Shown here piece by piece: positions 45,284 to 54,063 of a DNA stretch of 64,000 bases; positions within the stretch are counted from its first letter, which is position 1; each line of letters opens with the position of its first letter. Source of the DNA: Turicibacter sanguinis (GTDB taxonomy: Bacteria; Bacillota_I; Bacilli_A; MOL361; Turicibacteraceae). A program made the translations under genes and the position numbers. Under the pieces are notes generated by a model. It made no database searches. It was not told the DNA's origin and worked only from the letters and a program-made list of their open reading frames with translations. The DNA lies in the NCBI RefSeq assembly GCF_013046825.1, contig NZ_CP053187.1:2762001-2826000 (forward strand), written 5' to 3'.

Positions 45284-45935
45284 AGCTTTCAAGCCACTCT
45301 CGATTAACACGCATTTGTTTTTTGGAATACTCACATAATCCTTCTTCTTTTAAAGAGGACAATAATCGACTAAACGTTTCACGACGAATACTTAATAACT
45401 CTGCCATTTCCTGCTTTGTTAACGGCATCTCAAATACAATCATCCCGTCTTTTTGAAAAGATTTATGTTTCATAAATAATTGAATCACTTTTTTAAAGCG
45501 ATCTCTTGCATCAATAAAAACTTGATCAGTCAGTAATTGTTGGACACCTTCTAATCGGCGATTCAAATGACAAAACCATGCACGTGTTGCCTGATGATTC
45601 GATAAGATAGCTTTTTCTAGTTCAGGAATCGGAATAGCGACCACCACCGTTTCCTCTAGTGCAACACCAGAAGCAGGATATTGGTGAGGGTCATTAAATA
45701 AAACACTTAAAGCCACTAGATTTCCTCTTGAATAAATTGAAAAAATCTTTTCCTGACCTTGAATAGATGTTTTTAGAATTTTTAAAATTCCTGATTTAAT
45801 ATAATAAACAACCGTTGCCGCATCTCCTTGAAAAAATAAGGGTTGTCCTTTCTCTAGTTGAATTTCATAACTTTGTTGTTTTAGCCTTTCAATTGACTCT
45901 TGATTAAAAGAGATCAATAACGGATGTTGATACAT
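45282..45935 (-). CDS. Crp/Fnr family transcriptional regulator
   Basis: 217 residues. N-terminal cyclic-nucleotide-binding-like barrel (about 20-110: EKGQPLFFQGDAATVVYYIKSG), dimerisation helix, and a C-terminal winged helix (about 165-215) with LTKQEMAELLSIRRETFSRLLSSL. The recognition helix has R-E-T-x-x-R, the residues by which E. coli CRP reads GTGA. No FNR-type N-terminal cysteine cluster is present; only one cysteine lies mid-protein. It is probably the activator of hcp next to it. It follows an oxidoreductase gene by 11 nt, likely in one operon. Confidence 0.9.
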   Translation of the reverse strand: MYQHPLLISFNQESIERLKQQSYEIQLEKGQPLFFQGDAATVVYYIKSGILKILKTSIQGQEKIFSIYSRGNLVALSVLFNDPHQYPASGVALEETVVVAIPIPELEKAILSNHQATRAWFCHLNRRLEGVQQLLTDQVFIDARDRFKKVIQLFMKHKSFQKDGMIVFEMPLTKQEMAELLSIRRETFSRLLSSLKEEGLCEYSKKQMRVNREWLES

Positions 45936-45946
45936 AGAATCACTTC

Positions 45947-46942
45947 CTATTTTAAATCTGCAGGATATTGAAGTCCGATTTGACGACGAACCTCATCTAA
46001 AACACTCATCACCTGCTTTGAGCGTTCCAATGTATTGACATTGGATTCTTTCTTTTGCTTTAAAATCGTTTGAATAAATTCTTCAAGCTCATACTTCATA
46101 TCTGCTTCATCATGAGGAATCGCTAACTCCTCAATCTCACCATTTCGATATTTAATTTGAACTTGATGGAATCGATTAATTCGATCAATCATAACCGTTC
46201 CATCTTCTCCTTGAATCTCCGACGGTAAATAAGAGTTAGAGATTTTAGAATACATGACACAAGCCTCCATTGTAGGATATTTAAAGATGATACTCCCTTC
46301 TCCATCTACACCTGATTCAAGCATATAGGCACTTGCCTTTATCTCACCTGGAAGTCCAAATAAATGAATCATCGGAGCAATCGTATAGACTCCAATATCA
46401 AGTAAAGCACCATTTGATAACTCATTTTTAAACGCATTTAAGATTGTCCCGCTTCGATAGGCATCATATCTTGAAGAATATTGACAGAAGCTTGCACTGT
46501 ATCGACGAATGGTCCCAATTTTATGAAGATGGTCTTTAAGCAGTTGAAAAGTTGGTAACACAGTGGTCTTCATTGCTTCCATTAAAACAACTCCATTTTT
46601 AAACGCTGCTTCGCACATGGCTTCAACTTCTTTTAAGTTAGAAGCCAAGGGTTTTTCACATAACACATGTTTTTGATGATTTAAACATAAGATAGCTTGC
46701 TTAGCATGATAGGCATTCGGTGAGGCAATATACATCGCATCGACGACATCATCTTTTAAAAGCTGTTCAAGGTTAGTATAAATATGCTCGACACCATACT
46801 TCGATGCAAATTCAAGACCTCGCTCTTCTGTTCTAGAATAAATGGCATTCAACTTAAAAGATTCAAGGCTCATCGCTGCTTTTAAGAATTGTTCTGTAAT
46901 CGTATTCGTTCCAATAATACCAAATCGTATCTGTTGAGTCAT
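45947..46942 (-). CDS. Gfo/Idh/MocA family oxidoreductase
   Basis: 331 residues. Rossmann start RFGIIGTNTITEQF, the EKP motif in HVLCEKPLASN, and the C-terminal substrate domain with GALLDIGVYTIAPMIHLFG. The family oxidises or reduces sugars, inositols or related compounds with NAD(P). Substrate unknown. GGAGG-type ribosome site before the ATG. Co-directional with the Crp/Fnr gene, but a functional link is only positional. Confidence 0.9.
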   Translation of the reverse strand: MTQQIRFGIIGTNTITEQFLKAAMSLESFKLNAIYSRTEERGLEFASKYGVEHIYTNLEQLLKDDVVDAMYIASPNAYHAKQAILCLNHQKHVLCEKPLASNLKEVEAMCEAAFKNGVVLMEAMKTTVLPTFQLLKDHLHKIGTIRRYSASFCQYSSRYDAYRSGTILNAFKNELSNGALLDIGVYTIAPMIHLFGLPGEIKASAYMLESGVDGEGSIIFKYPTMEACVMYSKISNSYLPSEIQGEDGTVMIDRINRFHQVQIKYRNGEIEELAIPHDEADMKYELEEFIQTILKQKKESNVNTLERSKQVMSVLDEVRRQIGLQYPADLK

Positions 46943-46984
46943 TCCATTTCCTCCACCTCTTTAAACTACTATTAGCATACGCAG

Positions 46985-47019
46985 AAAAAAAACCTCTGTC
47001 AAGTTAGAGACAGAGGGTT
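46985..47019 (-). terminator. brnQ terminator
   Basis: CCTCTGTC/GACAGAGG stem with 8-nt loop followed by eight T on the minus strand. Confidence 0.9.
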
Positions 47020-47024
47020 TAATT

Positions 47025-48305
47025 TTAAGCTTTATGTTTCACAAAATAGTTGACGATAATAAATGTTATAACGGCTGGTAGCAACCATCCAAATCCTGAA
47101 GATTGAAGGGGTAAATAATTCAACGCAGACGTTACGGCTGTTAAATTCATGAAAGAACCAATCGTTGTTAATAAACTAATTGCTAACGTCACATAAACCG
47201 TCATGGCTACAGCAAAGTCATGTTTAACCATTTTTCCTAGTAACGTTAAAATAATTAAAACAATGACAATCGGATAAATAATATCTAAAGCTGGCCCTGC
47301 TAAAGCTACAATTTGATCAACATCATTGGTTGCCATAAAAAGACTAATCACAGTTAAAATAATGGCATTCACTGCGTATGGAATTTTTCCCTTAAATAAT
47401 TTGGTGAAAAACTCTGCACTTGCCGTTAGTAAGGCAATCGCCGTTGTTAAACAAGCGACTGTTGTACAAATACTTAAAAAAATCGTCCCAAGCGAACCAA
47501 AGACCGCTTTGGCAATATACATAACAAGTTGTGTACGAGTAAAACTTACATCAACAAGCGAAGAAGTTTGGGCTCCTAACATCATTAACCCACCATAAAT
47601 AATCGCCAATCCACCAATTGCAATTAAACCTGACATTAAAATAATTTTAGAAACACTCTTATGGTCTTTATAGCCTTTATCATGGACAGATGAAATAATA
47701 ATCGTTGCAAAAATAACAGCCGCAATAGCATCCATCGTTTGATAACCTTCTTTAAAAGACGTTGTGAAAACTTGTGAAACATCCAGTGTTGCTACTTCAC
47801 CAATTGGAAATAACATCCCCTTTGTAATGATCGCAATTAAGACAAATAATAGAATAGGAGTTAAGACTTTCCCAATCGCATCTACAATTCGTGTGGGTTT
47901 TAAGACAAAGAATAACGCAATAGCAAAATAAATAATCGTTGTTAACCACTGTGTTGCATTAGGTAATAACGTCACAATCCCTAATTCAAACGTCGTTGAG
48001 GCAGTACGAGGAATTGCAATAATCGGTCCAATCGCTAAAATTAAAATAATCGTCGCAACGGTAGCGAACGGTTTAGAAACGCGAGAAGCCATCACTTCAA
48101 ATGATCCTCCTGCGCGTGAACACGCTAAAATTCCAAGTAAAGGTAACCCAATTCCGGTAATTAAAAACCCTAGTAAAGCTGGAATCACTTGATCTCCAAC
48201 TGTGTTTCCTAAAAAGGGTGGGAATATTAAATTCCCTGCGCCAAAGAACATGGCAAACAAGGCAAACCCAATCACTAATGCATCTTTAAATTGTTTACTC
48301 TTCAT
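47025..48305 (-). CDS. brnQ: branched-chain amino acid:cation symporter BrnQ
   Basis: 426 residues, about 12 membrane segments. LIVCS-family start: FALFAMFFGAGNLIFPPFLG, then GIGLPLLGILACSRAGG and AIGPIIAIPRTASTTFELG. It imports leucine, isoleucine and valine with Na+ or H+. AAGGAGG precedes the ATG. It lies 42 nt after the methyltransferase gene on the same strand and may be cotranscribed. Confidence 0.95.
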   Translation of the reverse strand: MKSKQFKDALVIGFALFAMFFGAGNLIFPPFLGNTVGDQVIPALLGFLITGIGLPLLGILACSRAGGSFEVMASRVSKPFATVATIILILAIGPIIAIPRTASTTFELGIVTLLPNATQWLTTIIYFAIALFFVLKPTRIVDAIGKVLTPILLFVLIAIITKGMLFPIGEVATLDVSQVFTTSFKEGYQTMDAIAAVIFATIIISSVHDKGYKDHKSVSKIILMSGLIAIGGLAIIYGGLMMLGAQTSSLVDVSFTRTQLVMYIAKAVFGSLGTIFLSICTTVACLTTAIALLTASAEFFTKLFKGKIPYAVNAIILTVISLFMATNDVDQIVALAGPALDIIYPIVIVLIILTLLGKMVKHDFAVAMTVYVTLAISLLTTIGSFMNLTAVTSALNYLPLQSSGFGWLLPAVITFIIVNYFVKHKA

Positions 48306-48347
48306 TAATATCCTCCTTGATGTCTATAATTCTAGCTGTTTTCTCCA

Positions 48348-49289
48348 TTAACGACACATGGTAATATACCGAACAAACTTCCCTTTAACCGCTTCACATT
48401 GTTCAATGACTTCAAACCCAGCAGCTTTTAATTGCTCATCCATTTTAACTTGTGTCACAATAATAAGTTCATCAGCAATACGACGTGCATTCTCAATAAT
48501 CATTTGCTGAATCTCTGGCGAAATCGGATTAAAATGTCCATATGGAAGGTCAATAATCGCCGTATCATAATGAGTTTTTATCTCTTGAATATCTCCAATT
48601 TGAATCACATTCTCATATCCGTAGTGTTTTAAATTTTCTTCTGCTTTCCAAGCTACTTTAGGATTTAACTCATTTCCAATGATATTTCCTCCTACTGTGA
48701 GTACCTCAAGGACAACAGTTCCGGCACCACAACATGGATCAATTATTTTTTTATCAAATTGATGACCCACCGCTAAGTTAGCAACAGAGCGTGAAACACG
48801 AACACTTAATGAAAAGGAGTAAGAATGAGGCTTATTCTCATGCTTCACCCACTCATTACAATTGGGTTCAAGTGTGCCAAAATACCATTTGCCATTTAAC
48901 TCCGTCAATCCTAGCAATTGTTTCGGTTCATACATATCAGCTTCGCCACCAATTAATGAACCAATCGCATAAAGACGTTTTAATCGCTCTTTATATTCAA
49001 GTGATTGATCTTTAAATCGCATAAATAATAATTTAAATGTTTCAAAACTCATCGGTTGCTTTAAAACCATTTCATGTAATGATTCAAAGGAATCAGCTTG
49101 GTAATAAATCGTCAGTCGTTCCTTAATAAAAACACTACGTGATGGATCAATCTCAATATCAGATAAAATCCATTTGTCTTCAAACGATTGATTTAATAAA
49201 ATCTTCATTTCAAGTCGACAAAGGCTTTCTTCACCTTCAGCGTAATTAATGACATATAAATAACCTTTAATCGGTAACTGTTCGATCAT
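48348..49289 (-). CDS. Trm11/RlmKL-like RNA guanine-N2 methyltransferase family protein
   Basis: 313 residues from the ATG at 49287-49289, after AGAGGACG; a 29-residue longer frame lacks support. The C-terminal half is a Rossmann methyltransferase: IIDPCCGAGTVVLEVL (SAM loop), GNELNPKVAWKAEENLKHYG, and catalytic AIIDLPYGHF, a DLPYG form of the (N/D)PPY motif used by N2-methylguanosine enzymes. The N-terminal half has no clear THUMP domain. The RNA target is unknown. Confidence 0.8.
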   Translation of the reverse strand: MIEQLPIKGYLYVINYAEGEESLCRLEMKILLNQSFEDKWILSDIEIDPSRSVFIKERLTIYYQADSFESLHEMVLKQPMSFETFKLLFMRFKDQSLEYKERLKRLYAIGSLIGGEADMYEPKQLLGLTELNGKWYFGTLEPNCNEWVKHENKPHSYSFSLSVRVSRSVANLAVGHQFDKKIIDPCCGAGTVVLEVLTVGGNIIGNELNPKVAWKAEENLKHYGYENVIQIGDIQEIKTHYDTAIIDLPYGHFNPISPEIQQMIIENARRIADELIIVTQVKMDEQLKAAGFEVIEQCEAVKGKFVRYITMCR

Positions 49290-49386
49290 GATTTCGTCGT
49301 CCTCTTCTATTTTAGTTTCATTACAAAAAACACTAGTCTTCATTATAATTGAAAAAATGACATTTTTCAACATCATCTATCTCAAG

Positions 49387-49415
49387 TTCACAATGTATAG
49401 TAAAATAAATATTAG
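49387..49415 (+). promoter_or_regulatory. candidate promoter of the sulfotransferase gene
   Basis: TTCACA (49387-49392), 17-bp spacer, TATTAG (49410-49415). ATGTAT and ATACAT (49393 and 49417) flank it as a small inverted repeat. Confidence 0.5.
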
Positions 49416-49442
49416 AATACATCAAGGAGGCACACTTTTTAA

Positions 49443-51440
49443 ATGATTAGATTATTATTACTTGCACTATTATGGCTCACTGGATGCCAAGCTAAACAAA
49501 CACTTACTATTGATTCAACTCTATCCATTTTCAAAACGCAAGCCAATTTAGAAGAAACAATGAAACAAGAATTTAACGAAACTACCTATTCAATTGATTC
49601 TCCCTATCTCGTCCATGACCCCTACCAAAATTCTCCCCTTTCTTATCTCGTCATGTTTGAAACAGAAGAACCCTCAATGATTAAATATCAAGTCCTTGGA
49701 CATACCGAACAAGCAACCTTAAGTTATGAAACCAACAGTTATGAAACGACACACCAGTTAACGTTAATCGGATTATATCCAAATGAATCAAACACCATTT
49801 TATTGAGTGCGACCAATGAAGCGGGACAAACGATTTCACATGAGATGCAAATTCAAACTCCGCCACTTCCAAGTGATAGCCTACAGGTGACACTTAATCA
49901 GTCAACTCCCTTGACGCATACAACTCGATTATTTTTAGCAACCGATGATACATATAAATATCTCATCGACGAGTATGGAGATATCCGTTTCATTCAAAAT
50001 TCTACATCGGGTTCTATTACTTCGCTCCCAAATGGAAATTTATTAACTTATCACGGGCCTTATTATTTTTACTATCAACAACAACTAGAAGAAATTTCTT
50101 ATTTAGGACAAGTTCAAAAACAACTATATATTCCCGGTTCTGGACATCATTCTCTAACCTTGACCCCAGATGGCAATTACATTATTAACTCAAGCGATAA
50201 AACAGATGAACGATATACAGAAGACCATCTTTATATCCTCGATGCTCAAACTGGAATTCCCCTTCAAACCATCAATTTAAGAGACTATCTTGATATTAAT
50301 CGCTTTAAAGACACACTACCTGAATCCGTTAAAGGTGACTTAGATGACTGGTTTCATTTAAATTATGCGATGATAGATGAGAGTGACGAAACAGTCATCG
50401 CTTCTGGACGTTCTCAAAGTATGGTTGTAAAACTTGATCCAACCACTAAACAACTAAAATGGATATTAGGTGCACCTGATGAGGTTAATGAACAACTTAA
50501 ACCGTATTTATTAACCCCAATTGGTGAAAACTTCACCTGGTTTTTCGCCCAACATTCTTCAAAAGTTCTAGAAGATCTTGATCAAAATCCAGATACAGTA
50601 GATTTAATTTTGTTTGATAATCATGTCGATATTGGCGTATTTCCAAGGGAATCTTACCCAGATTTGAATCAATACAGTCGAGCAGTTCACTATCGAATTA
50701 ATGAACGCGAGATGACTGTCGAACAAATTTGGTCGTTTGGAGAAAATTTATCTCCAGCCCTAACCTCAACCATCATTAGTGAAGTCGATTACTTGCCAAA
50801 GACGAAGTCGATGCTTGTGTTATATGGCTTCATTCAACTTAATCAATCAATGGGTGGAAAGTTATTTGAAGTCAGTGCCACGGATTCGAATGATATTCTC
50901 ATGGAGATGACCTTCAACAAAGAAGGTATCAATCACATTTACGCCATTGACACCTTAACCTTTGATGAATTAAATTTAAATTATTCTTTCACGAATTCTA
51001 ATGCAACGTCACTTGCTAAAGAAAATTTAATGTCCTTTAAAGAACCTCTTAATCTAGATAATCCCACTCAAACAAAATCTTATGATTCTTCATTTTTATC
51101 GACGATTGAGTTAGTCGATGATGTTTTATATTTAGATGGCTACATCGAAAAAGCTCAAATCACCGATTCATTTGCGCTCGTCTTAACTAATGAATCTCAT
51201 GAATCTTTTACCTATTCAATTCACAGTGCGGATTGCTATGCTGTCAAAACTATTGACGAACTTCCAACCGGTCTTCAAAATCGTCTTAAAAAAGCTGTAA
51301 AGAAGCAGACACTAGTTCAGTTTATTGATCGTACGGATCTTTCTAATCTTGAAAAAGGAACTTATCGTTTGTCATTCTATTTAAAATCAAATGACGCTTT
51401 AGTGTTGTATGAAACAGACTATAGCCTTAAATTACATTAA
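49443..51440 (+). CDS. arylsulfate sulfotransferase-like lipoprotein
   Basis: 665 residues. A short signal peptide ends in lipobox LTGC (Cys15), so the mature protein is membrane-anchored outside the cell. An N-terminal beta domain (to about 150) is followed by an arylsulfotransferase beta-propeller: IDEYGDIRFI, GHHSLTLTPDGNYII, LDDWFHLNYAMIDESD, SGRSQSMVVKLDPTTKQLKWILG, WFFAQHSS and LILFDNH. One of the conserved histidines (QHS or DNH region) should carry the sulfate intermediate. It would move sulfate between phenolic compounds, which suits a gut habitat. No linked sulfate or thiol-oxidase genes. Confidence 0.82.
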   Translation: MIRLLLLALLWLTGCQAKQTLTIDSTLSIFKTQANLEETMKQEFNETTYSIDSPYLVHDPYQNSPLSYLVMFETEEPSMIKYQVLGHTEQATLSYETNSYETTHQLTLIGLYPNESNTILLSATNEAGQTISHEMQIQTPPLPSDSLQVTLNQSTPLTHTTRLFLATDDTYKYLIDEYGDIRFIQNSTSGSITSLPNGNLLTYHGPYYFYYQQQLEEISYLGQVQKQLYIPGSGHHSLTLTPDGNYIINSSDKTDERYTEDHLYILDAQTGIPLQTINLRDYLDINRFKDTLPESVKGDLDDWFHLNYAMIDESDETVIASGRSQSMVVKLDPTTKQLKWILGAPDEVNEQLKPYLLTPIGENFTWFFAQHSSKVLEDLDQNPDTVDLILFDNHVDIGVFPRESYPDLNQYSRAVHYRINEREMTVEQIWSFGENLSPALTSTIISEVDYLPKTKSMLVLYGFIQLNQSMGGKLFEVSATDSNDILMEMTFNKEGINHIYAIDTLTFDELNLNYSFTNSNATSLAKENLMSFKEPLNLDNPTQTKSYDSSFLSTIELVDDVLYLDGYIEKAQITDSFALVLTNESHESFTYSIHSADCYAVKTIDELPTGLQNRLKKAVKKQTLVQFIDRTDLSNLEKGTYRLSFYLKSNDALVLYETDYSLKLH

Positions 51441-51472
51441 AAAGGATGCCTCGTTATTGAGGCATCCTTTTG
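51438..51472. terminator. bidirectional terminator
   Basis: AAAGGATGCCTC-GTTATT-GAGGCATCCTTT, 12-bp stem between the convergent sulfotransferase and antiporter genes. Confidence 0.9.
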
Positions 51473-51473
51473 A

Positions 51474-52694
51474 CTATGATTTGATTAATTTAGAATTGGT
51501 TTTGGTTAAATTCCTTGAATCTTTTTTAGAACTAAAGACTATTTTTAACAAAATCGGTGTCACAATCGTTGTGATAACCACTACCACGACAATCGGTCCA
51601 AAATTCACGGCACTCATTAATCCAAGTGCTGCCCCCTTACTAGCCACAATTAAAGCAACCTCTCCACGGGAAACCATTCCAACGCCAACTTGAAGAGATT
51701 CTTTCGTTGAATAATGACACAGTTTAGCTCCAAGCCCACAGCCAATTATTTTTGAAATAATCGCAATCACCACCAAAACAACGGTAAATAAAAGCAAAGT
51801 CTGGTTCATCCCACTCAAATCTACTTGGATTCCGATACTTGCAAAGAAGATGGGTGAAAGCAACATATAAGAAATTGTTTCAAATCTTGACGTAATATAA
51901 TGAACACATGACGTATTTGATAAAATTAAGCCTGCAATAAAGGCTCCCGTAATATCAGCGACCCCAAACCACTCTTCCGCTAAAAAGGCAAGAATTAAAC
52001 AAAAAACAAATGAAATGACGACAAATCGTCTCATATCTCGGTTGTATCGTTGAACCCAATAAATGAAAAATTTATAGAAAAGCATTCCAGCTAAAATGGC
52101 AAATACAAAAAATAAGATGACTTTTCCAAGAACTAACACAATATTAACAGAAGAATCTGCGCAACTTGTAATAAGGGTTAGTGCTACAATTCCTAAAATA
52201 TCATCGATGATTGCGGCTCCTAGTATCGCATTCCCAGCTCGTGTATTTAACTTTCCTAACTCCTTCAACGTTTCAACTGTAATACTCACGGATGTAGCCG
52301 TTAAAATAATACCGATAAAAATATTTTGTAAAGTATGACTAACACCCTCTGCTGTTGATGTCTGATTGAAAAATGAAGCGGTGATAAATCCAAATAACAA
52401 TGGAACTAACACCCCAAAAACTGCAATCACAAATGAAGCTTTCCCTGTTTTTTTCAATTCTTGTAAATCAGTCTCAAGGCCTGCCGTAAACATTAAGACA
52501 ATCACGCCAAGTTCAGCAATTTGTTTAATAAAGTCTGTCTCATGCAATACATTTAACATGGCTGGTCCAAGAACCAATCCCGCTAACAAGGCTCCTACAA
52601 CCTGAGGCATGGAAAACTTCTTCGTCACTAATCCTAATCCTTTCGTACTTAATAGAATTAACGCAATATCAAACAAATAATTATAAGACAACAT
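51474..52694 (-). CDS. CPA2-type cation/proton antiporter
   Basis: 406 residues, about 12-13 membrane segments, ending soon after the last one, so no TrkA-N or TrkA-C domain is attached. Kef/NapA-type features: MPQVVGALLAGLVLGPAML, GVIVLMFTAGLETDLQEL, and the AAIIDDILGIVAL segment holding the paired Asp residues that bind the cation. GVGMVSRGEVALIVASKG is also typical. It exchanges Na+ or K+ for protons. Its promoter overlaps an inverted repeat. Confidence 0.92.
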   Translation of the reverse strand: MLSYNYLFDIALILLSTKGLGLVTKKFSMPQVVGALLAGLVLGPAMLNVLHETDFIKQIAELGVIVLMFTAGLETDLQELKKTGKASFVIAVFGVLVPLLFGFITASFFNQTSTAEGVSHTLQNIFIGIILTATSVSITVETLKELGKLNTRAGNAILGAAIIDDILGIVALTLITSCADSSVNIVLVLGKVILFFVFAILAGMLFYKFFIYWVQRYNRDMRRFVVISFVFCLILAFLAEEWFGVADITGAFIAGLILSNTSCVHYITSRFETISYMLLSPIFFASIGIQVDLSGMNQTLLLFTVVLVVIAIISKIIGCGLGAKLCHYSTKESLQVGVGMVSRGEVALIVASKGAALGLMSAVNFGPIVVVVVITTIVTPILLKIVFSSKKDSRNLTKTNSKLIKS

Positions 52695-52739
52695 AACCTC
52701 ATCTCCATTTTTAATATTCCCCTAATTTAGTGATTAACC

Positions 52740-52773
52740 AAGGTAATATAGCACGTTACCTTCGCACAGTCAC
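52740..52773 (-). promoter_or_regulatory. antiporter promoter with overlapping inverted repeat
   Basis: On the minus strand GTGACT (52768-52773), 17-bp spacer, TATATT (52745-52750). AAGGTAA-N9-TTACCTT (52740-52762) is centred on the -10, so a bound protein would block RNA polymerase. Confidence 0.6.
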
Positions 52774-52833
52774 ACACCTTTTGTCGAAAAAAATACACTC
52801 ATTAAAATGTTTACGTTTTATTTTTGAAGAATC

Positions 52834-52860
52834 AAAAAACACTCCGCTTTGGAGTGTTTT
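52834..52860 (-). terminator. terminator of the repeat-protein gene
   Basis: AAAACACTCC-GCTTT-GGAGTGTTTT, 10-bp stem with U-run on the minus strand. Confidence 0.88.
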
Positions 52861-52864
52861 CTCA

Positions 52865-53905
52865 TTATAACTTATGAATTTGTTTATAAGTCTCTAAAAT
52901 ATATGAATCCAATTCCTTTAAGACAGCTAAACTCTTAAAGGTCACACGGCTTGTATAAGACTCACTTTTTGATGGTGCTTCAAAATCAAGTCCGAGTCCT
53001 TCTACCTCTTCTTGTGATAAGTGAGTTAAAATATACTGCTTACGCCCCGTTAATTTGCATCGAAGCAACACCTTTTTATTCGTATAAATTGTAAAATAAT
53101 TTCCCACCATTTTAACTGTTAACTCGTCCATTAAATCATACTCCGTTTTAATCATCTGAGTGACAGTCAATAAAATTTCATCTTCAATAGAAATCGGCTC
53201 TACAGAACCCGACACAACCTCATTTTCGTGTTCAAGCGGTGACCCTTCTTCGCTTACCTCAACTTCTGTTAAGTCAGTGATTTCTTCGCTTACCTCAACT
53301 TCTGTTAAGTCAGTGATTTCTTCTGTTACCTCAACTTCTGTTAAGTCAGTGATTTCTTCTGTTACCTCAACTTCTGTTAAGTCAGTGATTTCCTCTGTTG
53401 CCTCAACTTCTGTTAAGTCAGTGATTTCCTCTGTTGCCTCAACTTCTGTTAAGTCAGTGATTTCCTCTGTTGCCTCAACTTCATCTTTTGCTAACTCTGA
53501 GAAATCTTCAGGAGCTATTGCTTCAATCGATTCTTCATCTGAAACGAAACTATCCATTACCTCTTCAACTGAAGAGACACTCTCTTGAATACTGTCATCT
53601 AGATCATGAAAACCTTTTTCTTCTGAGAAATCTCTTTCAGGATCTATCATGGGAACCGTATTAACATATAGAGATTTAAATTCATCCATTTTAGCTAGAC
53701 ACCAACGAATTCCAATCACAGCAATAAAACAGAAAACTAAACATGTGGTACTTATTTTAACCGATGGTAAATTAAAAAAGAAAATAACAACACTAAGAAC
53801 TAATAAGCCAATAAATAATGCAGCTCCTTTTCGATATAGCATATATTTTTGACTCCATTTATCTACTTCGCTTAACAACTTTAACACCTCAAACTTTCGG
53901 GCCAT
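52865..53905 (-). CDS. membrane protein with acidic 12-residue tandem repeats
   Basis: 346 residues. Two membrane helices (about 24-46 and 50-70) precede an acidic cytoplasmic region. Residues 142-220 are repeats of EVExxEEITDLT, six full copies and a partial one. The C-terminal 105 residues form a folded, basic domain (ILLTVTQMIKTEYDLMDELTVKMVGNY...), not recognised. ATG at 53903-53905 has only a close TAAGGA; a downstream TTG after GAGGTG is an alternative start. Possibly a surface or scaffold protein; function unknown. Confidence 0.65.
   Translation of the reverse strand: MARKFEVLKLLSEVDKWSQKYMLYRKGAALFIGLLVLSVVIFFFNLPSVKISTTCLVFCFIAVIGIRWCLAKMDEFKSLYVNTVPMIDPERDFSEEKGFHDLDDSIQESVSSVEEVMDSFVSDEESIEAIAPEDFSELAKDEVEATEEITDLTEVEATEEITDLTEVEATEEITDLTEVEVTEEITDLTEVEVTEEITDLTEVEVSEEITDLTEVEVSEEGSPLEHENEVVSGSVEPISIEDEILLTVTQMIKTEYDLMDELTVKMVGNYFTIYTNKKVLLRCKLTGRKQYILTHLSQEEVEGLGLDFEAPSKSESYTSRVTFKSLAVLKELDSYILETYKQIHKL
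53246..53482 (-). repeat. 36-bp tandem repeats
   Basis: Six full 36-bp units (53246-53461) and a 21-bp partial unit. Variants are ordered: two SEE units, two VTEE units, then three ATEE units, showing stepwise local duplication. In-frame throughout. Confidence 0.95.
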
Positions 53906-53959
53906 TCCTTACAACTATACCTTATTTTATCAAATTTTCCTATATGATGTTATATAAAA

Positions 53960-53966
53960 TTCGACA
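53960..53966 (-). promoter_or_regulatory. possible Spo0A box
   Basis: Exact TGTCGAA on the minus strand, about 55 nt upstream of the repeat-protein gene. A 7-mer of this kind is expected several times by chance in 64 kb. Confidence 0.2.
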
Positions 53967-54029
53967 TTTTTGCACATTTTTTTGCATCAAATCTCAAAAA
54001 ATTTATGAGTTTAAAATGAATTATTAAAT

Positions 54030-54057
54030 AAAAGAGCTAACTTTTAAATGTTAGCTC
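54030..54057 (-). terminator. terminator of the chromate transporter pair
   Basis: GAGCTAAC/GTTAGCTC stem followed by TTTTATT on the minus strand. Confidence 0.8.
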
Positions 54058-54063
54058 CTCTTG

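Noticed and set aside
53246-53482. Possible CRISPR array because of regular repeats
   Set aside because: Units are contiguous with no spacers and are in-frame coding repeats.
53160-53588. A 142-codon plus-strand open frame rich in Ser/Val/Thr repeats
   Set aside because: It is the antisense image of the 36-bp repeats; it stays open only because the repeat unit is a multiple of three.
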